Shown one piece after another: positions 48,261 through 60,100 of a stretch of DNA of 64,000 nt (position 1 is its first letter; each line of letters starts with the position of its first letter). Position numbers and translations under genes: made by a program. Origin of the DNA: Sphagnum magellanicum (taxonomy: Eukaryota > Streptophyta > Sphagnopsida > Sphagnales > Sphagnaceae); assembly GCA_021904315.1 (NCBI GenBank), contig CM038918.1:19529303-19593302 (forward strand), written 5' to 3'. A model generated the notes under the pieces. The model saw only the letters and a program-made list of their open reading frames with translations, was not told the DNA's origin and made no database searches.

Positions 48261-50059
48261 CAAGGCAGTTGCTTTGAGAGATGGTTTGGAGAAGTAAGGA
48301 TGGAAGAAGTTTTTTTCCCCAAGACAAGAAATTAGAGCTAGACACCTACCTTTTTTGGTGTCTTTTTTGTAGTTTCCCATTACAACATTATACATTAGTA
48401 AGCAATAAAATGCACAATTAAACAAGAACTAAAGCTGGCAGAAAGAACATAAGGTTGGCAAAACAGGGATACTAGTTTTGGTCGCCATCTCTCTACACAG
48501 GCAAGACAACTGAGCTTTGTTGCTTCAGCAAAATATCAGAGTCCTTTAGAACAAAACTTTTACAGCATTGCTGGCACGGGTATGGAGAGACCCGTGTGCC
48601 ATGCGCTACTATTATTCCTGGAGTCTTGTGCAAATTGACTTCACGTCATGCAACAGAGCATTTGTTTTGTGTACATGATGCATGAGATCGGGTGCTCAAA
48701 TTCATCATGCTCTGACTTTCATCAATGCTGGCTCTAAGTTCCCATCCCCCAGTGGGGAATGTAAGTAATAAGTACCTCATCCACAACAGCATGACAACAA
48801 CAACAACAGCAAAGGATCTTGCTCAACAAGTTTCCACAACTGGGTTCTGACTTCTACTACAACCGCCCATGTTTTCATTGATTGGGTGCCAGATACTTGC
48901 TGTCATGATGCTAACCTTGTGTCATCTCCACCAAAACCCCCTATTGGGGGGCCTCTTCTATGGTTTCAAGTTACATCTAACATAGAGTGTTTGATTATTT
49001 CTTCATTCATGAATCTCACCTATGAACATGAAAAAATTTCTAGTATAAATGGAGCCCTATTTGAATGTCACCATCTGGGCCAATCATTGTACCAGACTCA
49101 TTGAGTCGAACGAACACAATCATTCTCTTTCGTTGACCCTTTTGAAGATCATTATATCATCTACATATTTATATAGTTTCAAACTAGTGTTGTGTGGGTA
49201 TGTTGTTTTTGATGTATCCTTAAGAAAAGGTCTAATTGTTTTTTCAATGGGTTTGCCCATTGAGTAAGGGTATATTAACATTACGATTTTTCCATTGAGA
49301 TAAGTTTGGGCATGCAAAAATTGTGGTTTTGGGTACATGGCTAGCCTAGGTACCCATTGTTATATGCCCCAATTTGGGGTAAAAAAATGAATATGTTTTT
49401 TTTAATGTAATGAAAATGAAGAAAATATTCACATTTTTGAGACAATTTTCAAAAATTAATTCAAAGGGATCATGCACAAATTGCATGTCAAAATGCAAAA
49501 ATTGAAGTGTGTGATTTATCCTACAAATATGCACAAACAATTAAAAACATTTTGATTTGTTTAACGAAACATGGAGCTCAACTACCTAATGCTACACATA
49601 TAGAAGGTTGCAACTAGGAAATTTGTGAGCTTTTGTGAATCAGACATTCATTTTTTGGGTTTAGGATTGATCATCATGCTCAATGGTTTGTTGACCCCAC
49701 ATTCCAAAAAATTGGTGAAATTGGAAACACTAGCAGATCAAGCAAAATCGGTCCAAAAATCAACTTTTGATATACATTGCACAGCCTAATTACCTTAATC
49801 CTCCTTACCCAGATATTTGGCACATATCCTCTCTTTGGTATGGATAGAGTGCAATTTTGCAAATTTACACACCCCTAGGCATGTGCACCATGCAGGTATT
49901 ATTGATTTGAAAAAAGGAATCAAATAATATATACTATTTATACCCAATGGGTATATGTGGGTAAAAGATATATCCACACTACACGGGTTCAAACGAGTGT
50001 TGAGTGGGTGCCAAGCTTGAACCTTGATACATAGAATAATAGTATTGGTATCAAAGAAC
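48261..50059. other. Stretch without a recognised gene
   Basis: Mixed composition. A minus-strand frame at 49120-49338 contains KYVDDIMIFK, which resembles a reverse transcriptase YVDD box, but the flanking residues do not support RT (see rejected list). Nothing else stands out. Confidence 0.4.
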
Positions 50060-50280
50060 CAACCAAACTAGTACTTGAGGCAATACCAGCCTCATACCAT
50101 TACTTGCCTGGTTGGGACTTGAGGTAATATCAGTTTAATATCAAGACTATATTGGTTTCAATATGAGGTATATACATATATACTGGTCACATACCAGCCC
50201 AAAATCAGACTTGGACTCTAATACCCAGGACCAAGCTATGAAAGCTCTTTTAATACCAGTACTAGTACCATCTACTATAA
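50060..50280 (+). repeat. Dispersed repeat family 4, copy 2
   Basis: Pairs with 37215-37400 through CCAGCCTC, GGGACTTGAGGTAATAT, TTTAATATCAAG, GTTTCAATATGAGGTATATACA and repeated ATACC words. Diverged; origin unknown. Confidence 0.4.
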
Positions 50281-50784
50281 TAAAGTAATATAAAAAGTGT
50301 TGGGTGCTTCTTCGATTTTTAAATAATCACCAATTGATTCCATGTATTTGACTTTTTATTTTCAAAAAAATGGCCAAGTTCAGTTCTTGAAAATTTGTCC
50401 TTGTAAGAAAATTGGCAAGGTCTGGTTTGTTATTTCAAATTTCACAAATTCTAAGAAATGGGTGTAGGGTTTGGTAGCTTTGAAAGATAGTTCTCCATTT
50501 CAATTTTTGGAGAGAGACATGGCCGGGTACATGAGGTGGTCCTTAGACAAAGACCCTTTAACAAACTACATTATGTCGAATCCACATGTGATAATTTAAA
50601 ATTTAGAGTGCACACTAAAGATTTGCAAGAACCTAAAGCCTCGCTATGATCGTTCTTATATTTTACTTTCAATGAATTCACAAGGGACAACTCACATTTA
50701 AAAAACAAAAAAAATAGATTGTTTCAAATGTTCATGGGATATTATAAAATGCTTTTAAAACAAATGTACATTAGAATCAAAGCA

Positions 50785-51180
50785 CACTATGGGGGTCAAT
50801 AACATAATCATATTGTAATTTTTTTCAAAGGGGGACATCTTAAATTTTAATCATAGTATTAATGATAAAAAATTTCACAATGTTTTTGCATATTATGATT
50901 ATAAAAAACATTTTTTAAAAAAAGAAATGCTTAAAGAATTACATTTTTTAAATTTCATATGATGTGATGTTTGATTATATTTGTGCAAGAAAAGTATGTC
51001 ATGGTGTATTGAAAAAATGCAAGATACTCCATAAACAATTGAAATGATTTTTTGAATTTTATGAAATTTGCAATATTTACTAGACATTGTGATTCCATAT
51101 AATTAGATATGTTTGTGAATCATGTGAAGTGTTTGATAACTATCATATTACAAATGGGTTTTTTTTAAACCATGACAATA
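50785..51180 (-). repeat. Dispersed AT-rich repeat, copy 2 (inverted relative to copy 1)
   Basis: The minus strand matches 27-425 block by block: TCATGGTTTAAAAAAAACCC then ATTTGTAATATGATA, ATTTCATAAA, TTGCACAAATATA, CAAACATCACATCATATGAA, CATAATATGCAAAAACATT and a final CCCCCATAGTGTG. A further TAGTGTGCTTTCACTAA word at about 51521 in plus orientation suggests a partial third copy beside it. Confidence 0.7.
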
Positions 51181-53794
51181 AATGTGTGATAAATTAAAGT
51201 TTTAATAGACAATCATATTCAAATAAATGTGAGGTGAGCTATTTTTTAAAATTCCATTTCAAAAAAAAATTGAATGATTAATTCAAACCAAACACTAATG
51301 TAGTTTTAAACAAAAAAAACAAGCTTTATTATATTATTATATTATAAATATATCCATCAATTCTTGAATTTAATCTTTTAAATTTTTTTTAAACATTAAC
51401 TTTGTGGAAATCAAAATATAAAGCTCAAACACCAATTTAATGAAACCCAAAATTAAATTCAACACATTTTCAAAGGTGTATACTATAATACTTGTGCAAA
51501 AGTGCTCAAATTGGCCCCTTGTAGTGTGCTTTCACTAATTTTTTTTGTAAAAAAACAAAGTCCAACATCACAAAGCTCATTTTTTGAATTCTTCATTGAG
51601 CTCTAGTGTTAATTCTGATTTTGCCTTGCATGTACATGCAAAGTCAAAAGACTTAAAACACCCAACCCACTTGGAGAAGCAACAAGGTGAGAATTTGGCT
51701 TGCAAATAACCACATCAAAGATTGATAACAACAAAAGGCAAGTACCAACATCAAGTAAACATAGAAAAGATTTGTGACAATTGCATAGATAACTTGGTTT
51801 CAATTACAAGAAGAAAGATAAATCACAAGAAACTATAATACTATACAAAGCTTGAACAAAGGTTCAAGAGAAAAATAGACAATGATACAACTTTGCTCAC
51901 TCAAAACTTTTTTTTACGTTTGTTTAAATTAAACTTAATCACACTTGCCAAATTTGAGTAATTGTAATGGGAAGCCACTAACATAAAGAATCCTCCTTCA
52001 CAACATTCTAAGTTCCAAGGTACATTTAAAACCAAATCTAAGGAAAAAGGCATGGTCAACAACACATTTGATGATTGGTAATTTCAACTTTTTCCATCAC
52101 ATCCAAATTCAAAAAGATCAAAAATTCCTAAACCATGATAAAAAAATTAGTGGTTTTCAAAAGTATAACAATTTGAGTTTCAAGCAAAAAACCTTGGCCA
52201 AATTTTGGTGCAATGGTGGCGACTACCTTATGCATGAAGATTTATTCTTGTTGGATTGAAAGGTGGGTATTAGAAATTTGATGTTTGTTGGGGCAACTTT
52301 TTTGTGAACTAACCTCACTTGTTATATTACTATATAAATTATTAAAAAACTAGTCAATATTTGGTTTGGAGTCAAATAATCATTCAACATTGTTAATGAA
52401 TTCTTCTTAGATCTAATAAGCAAATGCCTAGACCCCAACAATGGTGCTAAGAGGTTAAAATGTTAGTTGATCATTGAATTTTGATGCAAGTAATTGATAA
52501 GGTCTAGGTCTTGTACAACACAAACGGGTTTAGGACCAAAATTATGTATGTTTATTACATAGCTATGAAAATCTATGTTTTTAATTGCAAAAAATATTTT
52601 CTCAACCTTTTATTGTTTATGCATAACAATATGTCTCCTCATTTTTCTATCATGAACTAAACATAAACACCAACCCCTTTCAAAACAAAAACCTTTCAAA
52701 ATCAAAACTTCAATTCTAGCAAACTTTGCATTCATACAATAATTTTGTACAAGTGAAAGTGTTTCTCAAGGTCACAAACATCCACCACATGGTTCCCCAT
52801 GTGATTCCATAATTAATCACAAGTCACAAGGAAACATAATCACATGGTGCACATGACTTCCACATAAATTAATATGTGAAAATCAATGCACCATGACCAA
52901 ATTATGGAATCCTACCACTCAACTTACCCCTTTAAACAATTACCTAAATAATTATGTAATTATATCAAGTTACAATCTCTTTTTCACCACCTCGTGGAGA
53001 AAAAAACAAACACAAAGAAGGGAAAAACAAAATTACATTCCAAATTGTAATGTTAGATGTGTCAATGGCAAACTAAACAATTAATTTAAATATAAAGTTC
53101 AACCTACTTGGTAATTTTCAAAAGAAAGTTCAACTTGTCTATTTAAAGAACATGAACATGATTTCAAGAGTTAATTTTTCACAATTTTGATTCTCGCAAA
53201 AAGTTAGTTCCATGGTTTAATTTTTGTGCCACTTCCACCAATGGTGTTAGTTCAAGTCCATGTCAAAAAAACCTAAACTAAAATCTTCAAGTTTAACATG
53301 CAATTGGGAGAGCCTTCCAACATTGTTGTACATTAATGTCAAATGGTCCTTCAATTTTGTTATAACCTTTGGTTTTAGATTGTTGAAAAAAAAAATTAAA
53401 TTAAAACATTGGTTCTAGAATTTCTTGTAAGAACTTCAAATGAAATTAACTTTTAATTTGAGGCTTTTGAAAATTTTCAAAAAACTAATTAATTTCCTAA
53501 AAGAAGTGGCAAATATTCACTAGTAGGGTGGGTTCTTTGACCAATTCTTTGAGTTTTATGAGAACTAGGGCCCTCAATCAAAACTAATTGGTTGATTTTT
53601 TAAAATTTCCCATCAATGGTCCATATACTTGAATCTTACCCACCACTTATTTCGCTCCATGGTGCCAATCACCCTCCAATATCACGAAGGGGGTCCTTTG
53701 GTGACTCCAAACATGTCCTCCATGTATCACAACAATCATGGTGTGACAAACCTCACAAGGGACTTATCTCAGAATTTGAAAACTCTTCAAGCTA
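51181..53794. other. AT-rich stretch without a recognised gene
   Basis: Short frames only. A possible partial third copy of the left-edge repeat ends near 51540. No gene, RNA or structured repeat can be supported. Confidence 0.4.
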
Positions 53795-54750
53795 AATGAC
53801 AAAGTAGAAGTTTTAAAAATATGGGGCGTATCGTGCATGATATAGCAAAGCCTGATGGATAAACTCTTTTAGAGTTCGCAAAGGAAGAGTTGTTGAAGCT
53901 TATGGAGAGGCTTCCGGATGCTCAAGCATTTTGGTCATATGTTATGTTAAAGTGGGTGCCAAAATGTGAAATGTGGGTGATGGGGAATCAGAATCTCCCA
54001 TACGTCAGCCAAGATACTAATGATGCCATTGGAAGCTACCATGCAAACCTAAAAGCAACATTAAGAGTGGTAGAGTCATGACTCTATGGACAACTTGTGG
54101 ATTGGTGCATCCATGAGCTATTGGGAGATGTTTTGTCATATTATTGGTATCAGAGTTTGAAAAAGAATTAGGGGTTTGTCTCGAATAGTAAGTTGGAACG
54201 ATTTGTTGTTAACATTGTCCTTCGCACAAAGGAAATCCCAAACAATTTTGTCACTTTCTTAGACGATAATGGTGATATGGAATCATCACCTATTTGACAC
54301 ATGAACATATGAATTACAAGGTTTACAACTTGGAATCCTAGTGGGCCTACTATGAATGTCTCTAGTTGTAAAGGGGAAATAGATGTAAACATCAAATTAA
54401 AGTATTAATGTTCCTTCATCTTGATGTAATAGAAGGAACAATTGCATGGTATTATGGATCATTGAATGGAACATTGAACAATGGGTTGAGTAGCATGTTT
54501 AGTCCTTGCCTAATTCTCATGCCTTCTCCACAAGAAACACCAGGAAAAAATCTAGCTCCCCATAGCACCCATGACCCTAAGAAAAATATTTGTGATTTCA
54601 TCTTGAAACTAGTTTGGGATGCTAATGAGAACAACATGTTCATGTAACATTTATTGGTTGATTTGAAGCAAGTAGCTAGAAGGCAACAAATAGTATTGGC
54701 ATAATTACGATGTGGGCTTGTGCACCCAATACAAGCAACCAAGTTTTAGT
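53795..54750 (+). pseudogene. SWIM-domain / MULE-type transposase-like pseudogene
   Basis: Plus-strand frames joined by stops and shifts read FKNMGRIVHDIAKPDG, then EELLKLMERLPDAQAFWSYV, WVPKCEMWVMGNQNLPYVSQ and DTNDAIGSYHANLKATLRV. These are followed by DWCIHELLGDVLSYYWYQSL, LRTKEIPNNFVTFLDDNGD, SCKGEI and CKHQIKVLMFLHLDVIEG. They match the C-terminal half of plant SWIM zinc-finger proteins related to Mutator-like transposases, where (T)N..IES(Y/F)H..LK precedes the CxCx(n)CxH SWIM finger. The CKH end of the finger survives after a frameshift and the first CxC has decayed. At least four stops and one frameshift make it non-functional. No MULE terminal inverted repeats were found, so it may be a transposon piece or a domesticated-family pseudogene. 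Confidence 0.85.
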
Positions 54751-55946
54751 GATTGAACGATAGTTGTGGGATGTGTTTAAAATGCATATGTGATTTCCTC
54801 GGCCATAAATGACGCAACTCAAAACATTAAATCTTAAAGGAAACTAAACATGGATAATGTGAACTGAACTTAAATTTTTTTGCAACTCATCTTTTAATTA
54901 TAAATATCAATGACAACATGTTTTATTCAATCCATGTTTCTAATCCTTTTGGAAATGAAGAGGTATGTTTCTACTCAAGTTATTTGCTCATTATTACTAG
55001 AATCAAATTTGACATTCTTAAAATTCAACTGATCAGTTTCAAAAAAATAACCTCCAATGCTTTACATGTTGCAACTACATATTTGTCTTGTATGAATGTT
55101 AATGTTACATTTTTGTGTCATTTTGGGATGTCAAAGTCTATGTTTGTGGATATTATGTTTCTTGTGATGCATGCCATGATTCATTGTGATATTCAATTTG
55201 TTTTTTATTTTCCAATTTGGTTGAAGGTAATGTTTGGAAAGATGTCCTTTTGTTCAAATCACATGATCAAATATGTTAACAAACCCATATCTTAATTGAC
55301 CAACCTTGGTGAACATTAAATTCTAGCGGTGTTTTTGGCATGACCTTATCAAGCTTTGCCTCAAACAATGTATTACAATAAATATAAAACTCTTTTTACC
55401 ATTCTTAAAGGAAGAAATTGCATAATGAATTTTTTTATAAAGTGTATTATGTTGACTTGGGGTTGTTGAAATAACATGAAATGAAATGTTAGGTACACTA
55501 TAATGTCAAGTACTTGCCTTTAATTAAATAGAATTATGTCAAGTATTCAACATCTAATTTGAAGAACTACCTTATTGTTGTTTTTCTTATGGGGAAAATT
55601 TAGGTTTCCAACACTATGAACTTTACAAGTTCCCATTTTCTCAATTCACAACGAGTTTTGTTTAAAAGTTCGTGTTTAGAAAGCTTATGTTTCAAAGGTT
55701 CTTGTGCAGATTTTTGTTCCTTTCGTCCTTTACACAAGAACTTGTTCTCTTTATATTCATGTCAAGTTTTTAAACCATGTTTGTGTTGATGTCAATTGAT
55801 GTTTTAAACCATGTTTCCGTTAATGTTGACTATTGAAAATCTATAGTTGTAAAGGGGAAACATGATTAGTATTGGAACATGAACAATTTTATAATTCTTT
55901 TTTATCACTTCATTCCCTAATTAGAAAAGAAGAATGCCACCCTCAA
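54751..55946. other. Stretch without a recognised gene
   Basis: A plus-strand frame of 125 codons at 54918-55295 (Phe, Met and Ile rich) has no motif I can assign. TTTAAACCATGTTT repeats twice near 55770 and 55804. Nothing else stands out. Confidence 0.4.
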
Positions 55947-56149
55947 GCTCAGTGTACGAATTATGCATTGATGATAATAATTCGTTCATCATAGAACAAA
56001 AAACAAGTTATTCATCAAGTAAAATCTTTCAGAACAACATTACATTTGTCGTCTACTTGATCACTGCCATGGGTCGATTCCTACCATGTTTTGGATTTTC
56101 CTAGCATCAACTTTAATTTCAAAAAACATGTTTTTTTCATCTTTCATAG

Positions 56150-56240
56150 TAGGCTTTGAAAAACTAGCTTTTAAAACATATTATAATGCATTAATTGTAA
56201 GAGATACCTCTGCAATATTAGTAGTAAGAACCGCCTTGTT
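56150..56240 (-). pseudogene. DEAH-box helicase motif V fragment, unit 1
   Basis: The minus strand encodes KAVLTTNIAEVSLTINAL, then a stop, then YVLKASFSK. DEAH-box RNA helicases of the splicing and ribosome-biogenesis families (PRP2/PRP16/PRP22/PRP43 type) have V(V/L)(A/S)[20 protein letters not shown](A/S)K here. Motif V contacts RNA and couples it to ATP hydrolysis. This is an isolated exon-sized piece with a stop and a decayed VDPGF, hence a pseudogene fragment. The sequence around the split in unit 2 is intact here (AAGAACCGCCTTGTTCC at about 56226-56242), giving the empty CACTA target. Confidence 0.85.
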
Positions 56241-56524
56241 CCAAGAGGTGGGGGCTAAAAACTACTTCTACATTTCATTTATAAAAACATTGTTAGTATT
56301 CAATGTATGAAATATCCGTTCATTAAAATAAAACATTCAACACATAATAAGAAATAAGCTATTCATGAAGTAAAATATCTTAGAGCAACATTACATTTGT
56401 CATATATTTTATCATTGTCTTCGGTCGATTTCTATGTTTCTATCATGTTTCATACGTTTCTAGTTTTAGCTTTAATTTTGATAAGCATGTTTTTATCACG
56501 TGTTATAGTTTACTTTGGAAACCT

Positions 56525-56593
56525 AAGGTCCACATCATAATAAATTCCATCAATTGTAAAAGATACCTTTCCAACATTGGTAATAAGAACTGC
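56525..56593 (-). pseudogene. DEAH-box helicase motif V fragment, unit 2 (cut by CACTA)
   Basis: The minus strand encodes AVLITNVGKVSFTIDGIYYD then VDLRFPK and a stop. TIDGIYY and the VD..F.K block are the best-preserved parts of [23 protein letters not shown]. The CACTA left end abuts the fragment at 56594 and removes the upstream residues; the continuation resumes after 59442. Confidence 0.85.
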
Positions 56594-56819
56594 CACTAGA
56601 AGAAAAAGGCCAACATATGACCAACACATTTATGATTACATGCGACTATTTGGTTTTTGCAACTAAATTTTACTTTTTGCAACTAGTGTGACATCAACCA
56701 AGTCACCTACAATTAGCTTACAACTAATCTATGAATAAATTGGTTTAAATTTATATATGGGTTGGATTTATCATCCAAATGTAACCATCTAAAGTCCCAT
56801 TAGTCGTAAGCAAAATGGT

Positions 56820-58560
56820 GCTTAGTTGCAATCAACATAAGTTTATCTACATCAATTATAATAATAATTTGATTTATGATTAAACTTAATATTCATAAAT
56901 TTTTATTGTAATTAAAAACATTGATATTATTATTGTAATTATAAAAATTTCATTACATTAAATTACTTATAATTTCAAATAAATTAAATATATTCCAACA
57001 TAGATTATCATATTAAATATTTTTATTATTAAATTAAAAATAAAATTATTTTAATTAATATGTAATTATTATAAACACATAATTTATAATTCAATTATTT
57101 ATTCATAATTTCAATTTTTATATTAAAATATTGCCACTATAATTCAATGAAATAATTTAATTTCTATGATTCTAAGAATTACATTCCAATATACTAGAAT
57201 ATTTAATTTCGTACATACAATATATAATTGTTATTATGTCATAAAATTTTAGAATAGTTTTACTGAAGTTTTAAAATAATTATAATAAATTATTTTCCTT
57301 ATTATTTATTACTGTTTATATAAAATGAATAAATAATATTACAACATAGATTTTAATAATAATAATAAAATTTTGTATCTCTAATTGAAAAATTATGTCG
57401 TATAGTTAAGATTTTTATTTCAGAATTTTATAATAATCTTAAAATAATGATTATCAAAGTTGTTGTAATTACTGTATTTAAAGACAAAGATACACTAAAA
57501 TAATTGTATGTATTACTCATTATTTACTTATTTACAATAAAGTTTTAACATAATAACATAAAATTTAATAATTAATATTATTATTCTATAATGACATAAA
57601 ATCATTGTAATGACTTAATTTATTTGTAAGTTAGAATTAAAGTACCCGAATAATTAATTATAAATGATTATATTTATTAATTTTAAGTTACACTAAATAG
57701 TTATTGTTACAACATAAGTTTTTATATCATATAGTTTATATTCTTACAGTAAAATAAATCAATAACTGTAATTATTGTCACATTACTTTAAAATAATTTT
57801 AATTATTTCAGATAAGAATTAATTATAGTAATTTCATAATTATTTTCTAATTGAACATAATTATTCACAATCTGTAATTTATAACTCTAAATCTGAATTT
57901 AAAAATTGGAAAAATTATAATGTAATTAAAATAATTATTGTAATGATTATAATTGCAAGAATTATTATACAGTAATTTTTTAAAATAAAAATTCTGTAAT
58001 GACTTATTTATGATAAATATTTTATAGTAATATTGCAGTAATTTTAAAATATTAATATTTATTCGGCAGATTATTATATTCATAATTATTAATTACCAAT
58101 GGAAAAAAATAATTATTTGACTGATAAATTCTTTTACAATAATAAATGTAATTACATCATAATTATAGTAATTCATTTAATCTTACTTTTAAAATAAATA
58201 ATTTGTGTAGGAATTTATTTCTAATATCAATTATTATTTCATTATTTTGAAAATAAATATTTATAATAGTTATTTTCAAGTATAATAATCATATTATTTA
58301 CAATTCGACCAGATTTTTAAAGTAAGGAAATATTTTAAAATATTTAAATTATTCATTTATCTATGAGTTTTGTATTGACAAGTTTTGAATAATTAGATAT
58401 CTAATTAGTTAAATATTAAAAATTTATTAGTTATTTAAATAGTTGATAATGAATTTTTAATATTTGAAGTGTATAGTTTATATTATTAAAGATATATGTT
58501 AAATTTCATCATTATTAATTAAATGATTTATGTACCATGTACTTGAATTGCTTAAAAATC
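56820..58560. repeat. Extremely AT-rich interior of the CACTA element
   Basis: About 1.7 kb of nearly pure A/T, dominated by TAATTATTA-, ATAAT- and AATTATAAT-like words with few G or C. No frame beyond 72 low-complexity codons. It may be degenerate simple sequence that expanded inside the element. Confidence 0.85.
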
Positions 58561-58789
58561 TAAAAACAAAAAAAAAAGGCATGAGGAAAATTTTGAAATG
58601 GCAATTTAGTTTATGAGGAAGTTACAACTTCAAAACTTATCCAATATTGTTTTTTCTCCACTCCTAGTTTGAACATTATATAAACAAGAGGTGTGGTCAG
58701 CCAATTTCACATTAAAAAATGTGTGCACATGGGATGAAACATTCAAAAGGCTTAACCCAAAACAGAAAGGAAAATTATGCACAATTTTA

Positions 58790-59025
58790 AACTACCTATT
58801 TCCCCTACCTACTTATCTACTTAACTAAGTAGGTGCTTAGTTTGACCTACCCACTCAAGTTGACATATGTGCTTTCCTACCTAAATACCTACTTATATGA
58901 GTAGGTATTTAACAGAGGAAGGTATCACTTACTTACCTACCTTTTTACTTAAGTAGGTAGGTATTTATTTACCTTAAGTTTGTAGGCACCTACTTATGTA
59001 CCTACCTAGGTACCTACCAACTTAA
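58790..59025. repeat. TAGG/CCTA-rich inverted-repeat cluster inside the CACTA element
   Basis: ACCTAC, TAGGTAGG and AAGTAGG words alternate in both orientations and form small perfect hairpins, for example CCTACTTA-AC-TAAGTAGG near 58818-58835 and ACCTACT-TATATG-AGTAGGT near 58887-58906. The vocabulary is that of the tract at 13376-14075. Confidence 0.75.
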
Positions 59026-59667
59026 TATTAATATTTTGTATTTATTTATTTTTTAAATGCCACATGGCATATTTACATTGGGCCACGTGTCATAATATAA
59101 ATTATTCAAGCATGCGAATTGAATGTCCCACATTATTTCAAAATAATAATAATATTTATTTTAAATAATTAAATATTGGGACAATGACAACACATCATTT
59201 GCCCTCAATAGTGATCAAAATAGTCGCACCTTGGCCGAATGTGACAATATGTATATAATGGAGTCAAAGGATGGATTTATATATTTTGATTTTTTTGTTC
59301 ATCCAATACCCTTGTCATTTGCGATTAATATCACATGCGACTTATTTAAGGCAACTAAAGGGATTTTAGTTGCAAATGTCGCTTGTGATTAAAATTTCGT
59401 TGTAGAAACCAATCGGAAATAGGTGTTTTTCTTTTAGTGTGTCTTATTAAAAAAGGTGGTGGCTAAATACTACTTTTGCATCTCACTTGGAAGAACACCA
59501 TTAATATTCAGTGTATGAATTATCTGTTCATTATAATAAAACATTCAACACAAAATAAAAAACAAACTACTCATGAAATAAAAATATCTTAGAGCAACAT
59601 TACATTTGTCATATACTTGATCAATATTTTGGGTTGTTTTTATGTTTCTATCATGTTTTATATTATA

Positions 59668-59745
59668 TTTTGCAAACTTGGGGTCCATAACATAGTAAAT
59701 TCCATCGATTATAAGAGATACCTTTGCAATACTAGTAATGAGCAA
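59668..59745 (-). pseudogene. DEAH-box helicase motif V fragment, unit 3
   Basis: An open minus-strand frame of 66 codons starts LITSIAKVSLIIDGIYYVMD then PKFAK. This is the best-preserved copy of the DEAH helicase [23 protein letters not shown] block. Residues after FAK no longer follow the family (normally Q.VYNP..G..SL), so the similarity ends at an exon edge or is decayed. Confidence 0.88.
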
Positions 59746-60014
59746 GGCCTTGTTCCAAGCGGTGGTGCTTGAAAACTACTTTTTGCATATCACTTAGAAG
59801 AACATTGTTAATATTCAATGTATGAAGTATCCATTCATAAGAATAAAACATTCATCACATAATAAAAACAAGTGATTCATGAAGCAACATGTTACATTTG
59901 TCATATACTTGATCACTATCTTGGGTTAATTTTTATGCTTTTACAATGTGTGGTACGTTCCTAGCATTAAATTTAGTGTCAAAATTTATGTTTCCATAAT
60001 GTTTCATAAGATGC

Positions 60015-60100
60015 TTTGCAAACCTAGGGTCAAGGAGTGTAGTATATCCCATCAATTGTAAAAGATGTTTATGCAATATGGGTCGCAAACACCCCCTAGT
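60015..60100 (-). pseudogene. DEAH-box helicase motif V fragment, unit 4
   Basis: The minus strand reads GVFATHIA, stop, TSFTIDGIYY, then after a frame change LDPRFAKHL. It corresponds to [26 protein letters not shown] with one stop and one frameshift. It is followed on the plus strand by TAGTTCCAAGAGGTGGTC, the same post-motif sequence as in the other units. Confidence 0.82.

Larger units (their letters stand above)
56594..59439. mobile_element. Non-autonomous CACTA (En/Spm superfamily) DNA transposon
   Basis: The left end reads CACTAGAAGAAAAAGGCC and the right end, as reverse complement, CACTAAAAGAAAAACACC; 15 of 18 bases agree. Plant CACTA elements typically end in CACTACAAGAAAA. The flanking trinucleotides TGC (56591-56593) and TGT (59440-59442) fit the superfamily's 3-bp target duplication with one later change. 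The interior has no transposase frame, so it is non-autonomous. Both subterminal regions carry TGCGAC/GTCGCA words in both orientations (about 56640-56830 and 59224-59375), like transposase-binding subterminal repeats. The middle is extremely AT-rich. Confidence 0.88.

Noticed and set aside
49120..49338. KYVDDIMIFK resembling a reverse transcriptase YVDD box
   Set aside because: The residues before and after do not follow copia, gypsy or LINE reverse transcriptase, and no other RT motif lies nearby; a four-residue match in AT-rich DNA can be chance.
57865..58083. 72-codon minus-strand frame within the CACTA element
   Set aside because: Asn/Tyr/Ile-rich translation of nearly pure A/T sequence, not a transposase.
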